Assembly: GCF_026625885.1 (NCBI RefSeq)
Contig: NZ_CP113068.1
Coordinates: forward strand, 4,960,001 to 5,024,000
Reading direction: 5' to 3'
Length of the DNA: 64,000 bases
Source: Roseateles sp. SL47
GTDB lineage: Bacteria > Pseudomonadota > Gammaproteobacteria > Burkholderiales > Burkholderiaceae_C
Of this stretch, positions 63,602-64,000 are shown piece after piece; position 1 is the stretch's first letter; each line of letters starts with the position of its first letter. The position numbers and the translations under genes are program-made. Under the pieces are notes generated by a model, which searched no databases, had not been told where the DNA came from, and saw only the letters and a program-made list of their open reading frames with translations.

Positions 63602-63641
63602 AAAAGCGCCGGCCGCATGACTGTGCGGCCGGCGCTTTTTT
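63602..63641 (+). terminator. terminator of katE
   Basis: AAAAGCGCCGGCCGCA (63602-63617) pairs perfectly with TGCGGCCGGCGCTTTT (63624-63639) over a six-base loop, followed by further T residues, 18 bases past the stop. Confidence 0.92.
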
Positions 63642-63743
63642 GTCTGGCATCGGGCGAGAGATCTGGAGACCGCACACAGATGCGGAGGCGGGGGGCCCTT
63701 CATCGGTAATCTCACGCCCGTCTTCAGTCACCCACGGTGTCGA

Positions 63744-64000
63744 GTGCTGGTTCATTTCTCTTGCAGTCCCCTGCGCCTGACCGCCTGCTTGGTTCTTGGC
63801 GCCTCTCTCGGCGCCCTCCCCGGCCTTGTCATGGCCGACAGCTCCCGTCCGATGGCGCGGGACCTGCATCGGGCCCTGGAACGCGCCCTGGGCACGGACA
63901 CGTCGACGTCGGCAGCCAGCCGGCGCACGGCGGACCTTCCCCCGGTGGCCACCGGCTTCCAGTCCTGCAGCGCCCATTTCTATCGTGGTTCCCCCCCCGT
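63744..64000 (+). CDS. exported hypothetical protein, 5' part (runs off the window)
   Basis: An open frame from GTG 63744 reaches the window end. The product starts with a signal-like hydrophobic segment ('LTACLVLGASLGALPGLVMA'), then 'DSSRPMARDLHRALERALG' and a Ser/Thr/Arg-rich stretch. A cleavage site after 'VMA' is plausible. The GTG has no strong ribosome site, and an ATG at 63831 is an alternative that would lose the signal peptide. The frame on the other strand looks like a shadow. Function unknown. Confidence 0.42.
   Translation, partial: MLVHFSCSPLRLTACLVLGASLGALPGLVMADSSRPMARDLHRALERALGTDTSTSAASRRTADLPPVATGFQSCSAHFYRGSPP

Noticed and set aside
63597..63977. 126-residue minus-strand ORF at the right end
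   Set aside because: It runs through the katE terminator and has shadow-like composition; the plus-strand exported protein is more plausible.

Overview
The window is GC-rich chromosomal DNA of a betaproteobacterium of the order Burkholderiales. The gene set and order (hupB / tRNA-Val / ppiD, earP-efp, map-glnD, uvrC-pgsA, a TetR / Pcm-like / rhodanese / tolC run) fit the Roseateles/Mitsuaria/Rubrivivax group. That placement is inferred from gene content; no 16S or other marker is present.

Region A (1-11,430) is the right end of an integrated, phage-like element. It ends in a tyrosine recombinase (10179-11243) next to tRNA-His. From 2900 to 11243 the plus strand carries a tightly overlapping series of small phage-type genes: several zinc-ribbon proteins, tiny membrane proteins, a MazG-like protein, a DUF1643 protein and a DUF4224 protein just before the integrase. 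The series appears to be driven by one good promoter that lies inside a 16-bp inverted repeat. A three-gene minus-strand cassette (5325-6421) sits inside this series and seems to have split a small gene. To the left, on the minus strand, is a compact toxin/immunity locus: an unknown gene, a toxin with a C-terminal RNase A-like CdiA-CT domain, and a CdiI-type immunity gene.

Region B (11.4-35.5 kb) is conserved housekeeping DNA: tRNA-His, ppiD, tRNA-Val, hupB, pgsA, a lipoprotein, uvrC, earP and efp (EF-P has the target Arg32), a prolyl-hydroxylase-like enzyme, yaaA, tolC, rhodanese, a Pcm-like methyltransferase, a self-controlled TetR regulator, uppP, map, glnD, mnmH, a two-domain FKBP, gluQ, a LysR regulator and a pirin.

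Region C (35.6-38.5 kb) holds two adjacent paralogous genes for proteins with long Pro-rich N-terminal halves and a shared, unrecognised C-terminal domain. Region D (38.5-53.6 kb) has clpB with a sigma32-like promoter, an isochorismatase-fold hydrolase, and a large signalling cluster. That cluster has a CheR, a hybrid kinase and a degenerate kinase on one strand. On the other strand is a complete RsbR-S-T-X stressosome module running into two further histidine kinases.

Region E (53.7-64 kb) starts with a third secreted-effector-like gene whose product carries a catalytic loop resembling phosphatidylinositol 3/4-kinases. It continues with a TonB-dependent receptor, a small unknown protein, a sorbosone-dehydrogenase-type enzyme, a DUF6496 protein ending in seven 10-bp repeats, a large KatE catalase with a histone-H1-like N-terminus, and a partial secreted protein. 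The least described parts are the orphan RNase-A toxin locus, the two Pro-rich paralogues and the PI-kinase-like protein.
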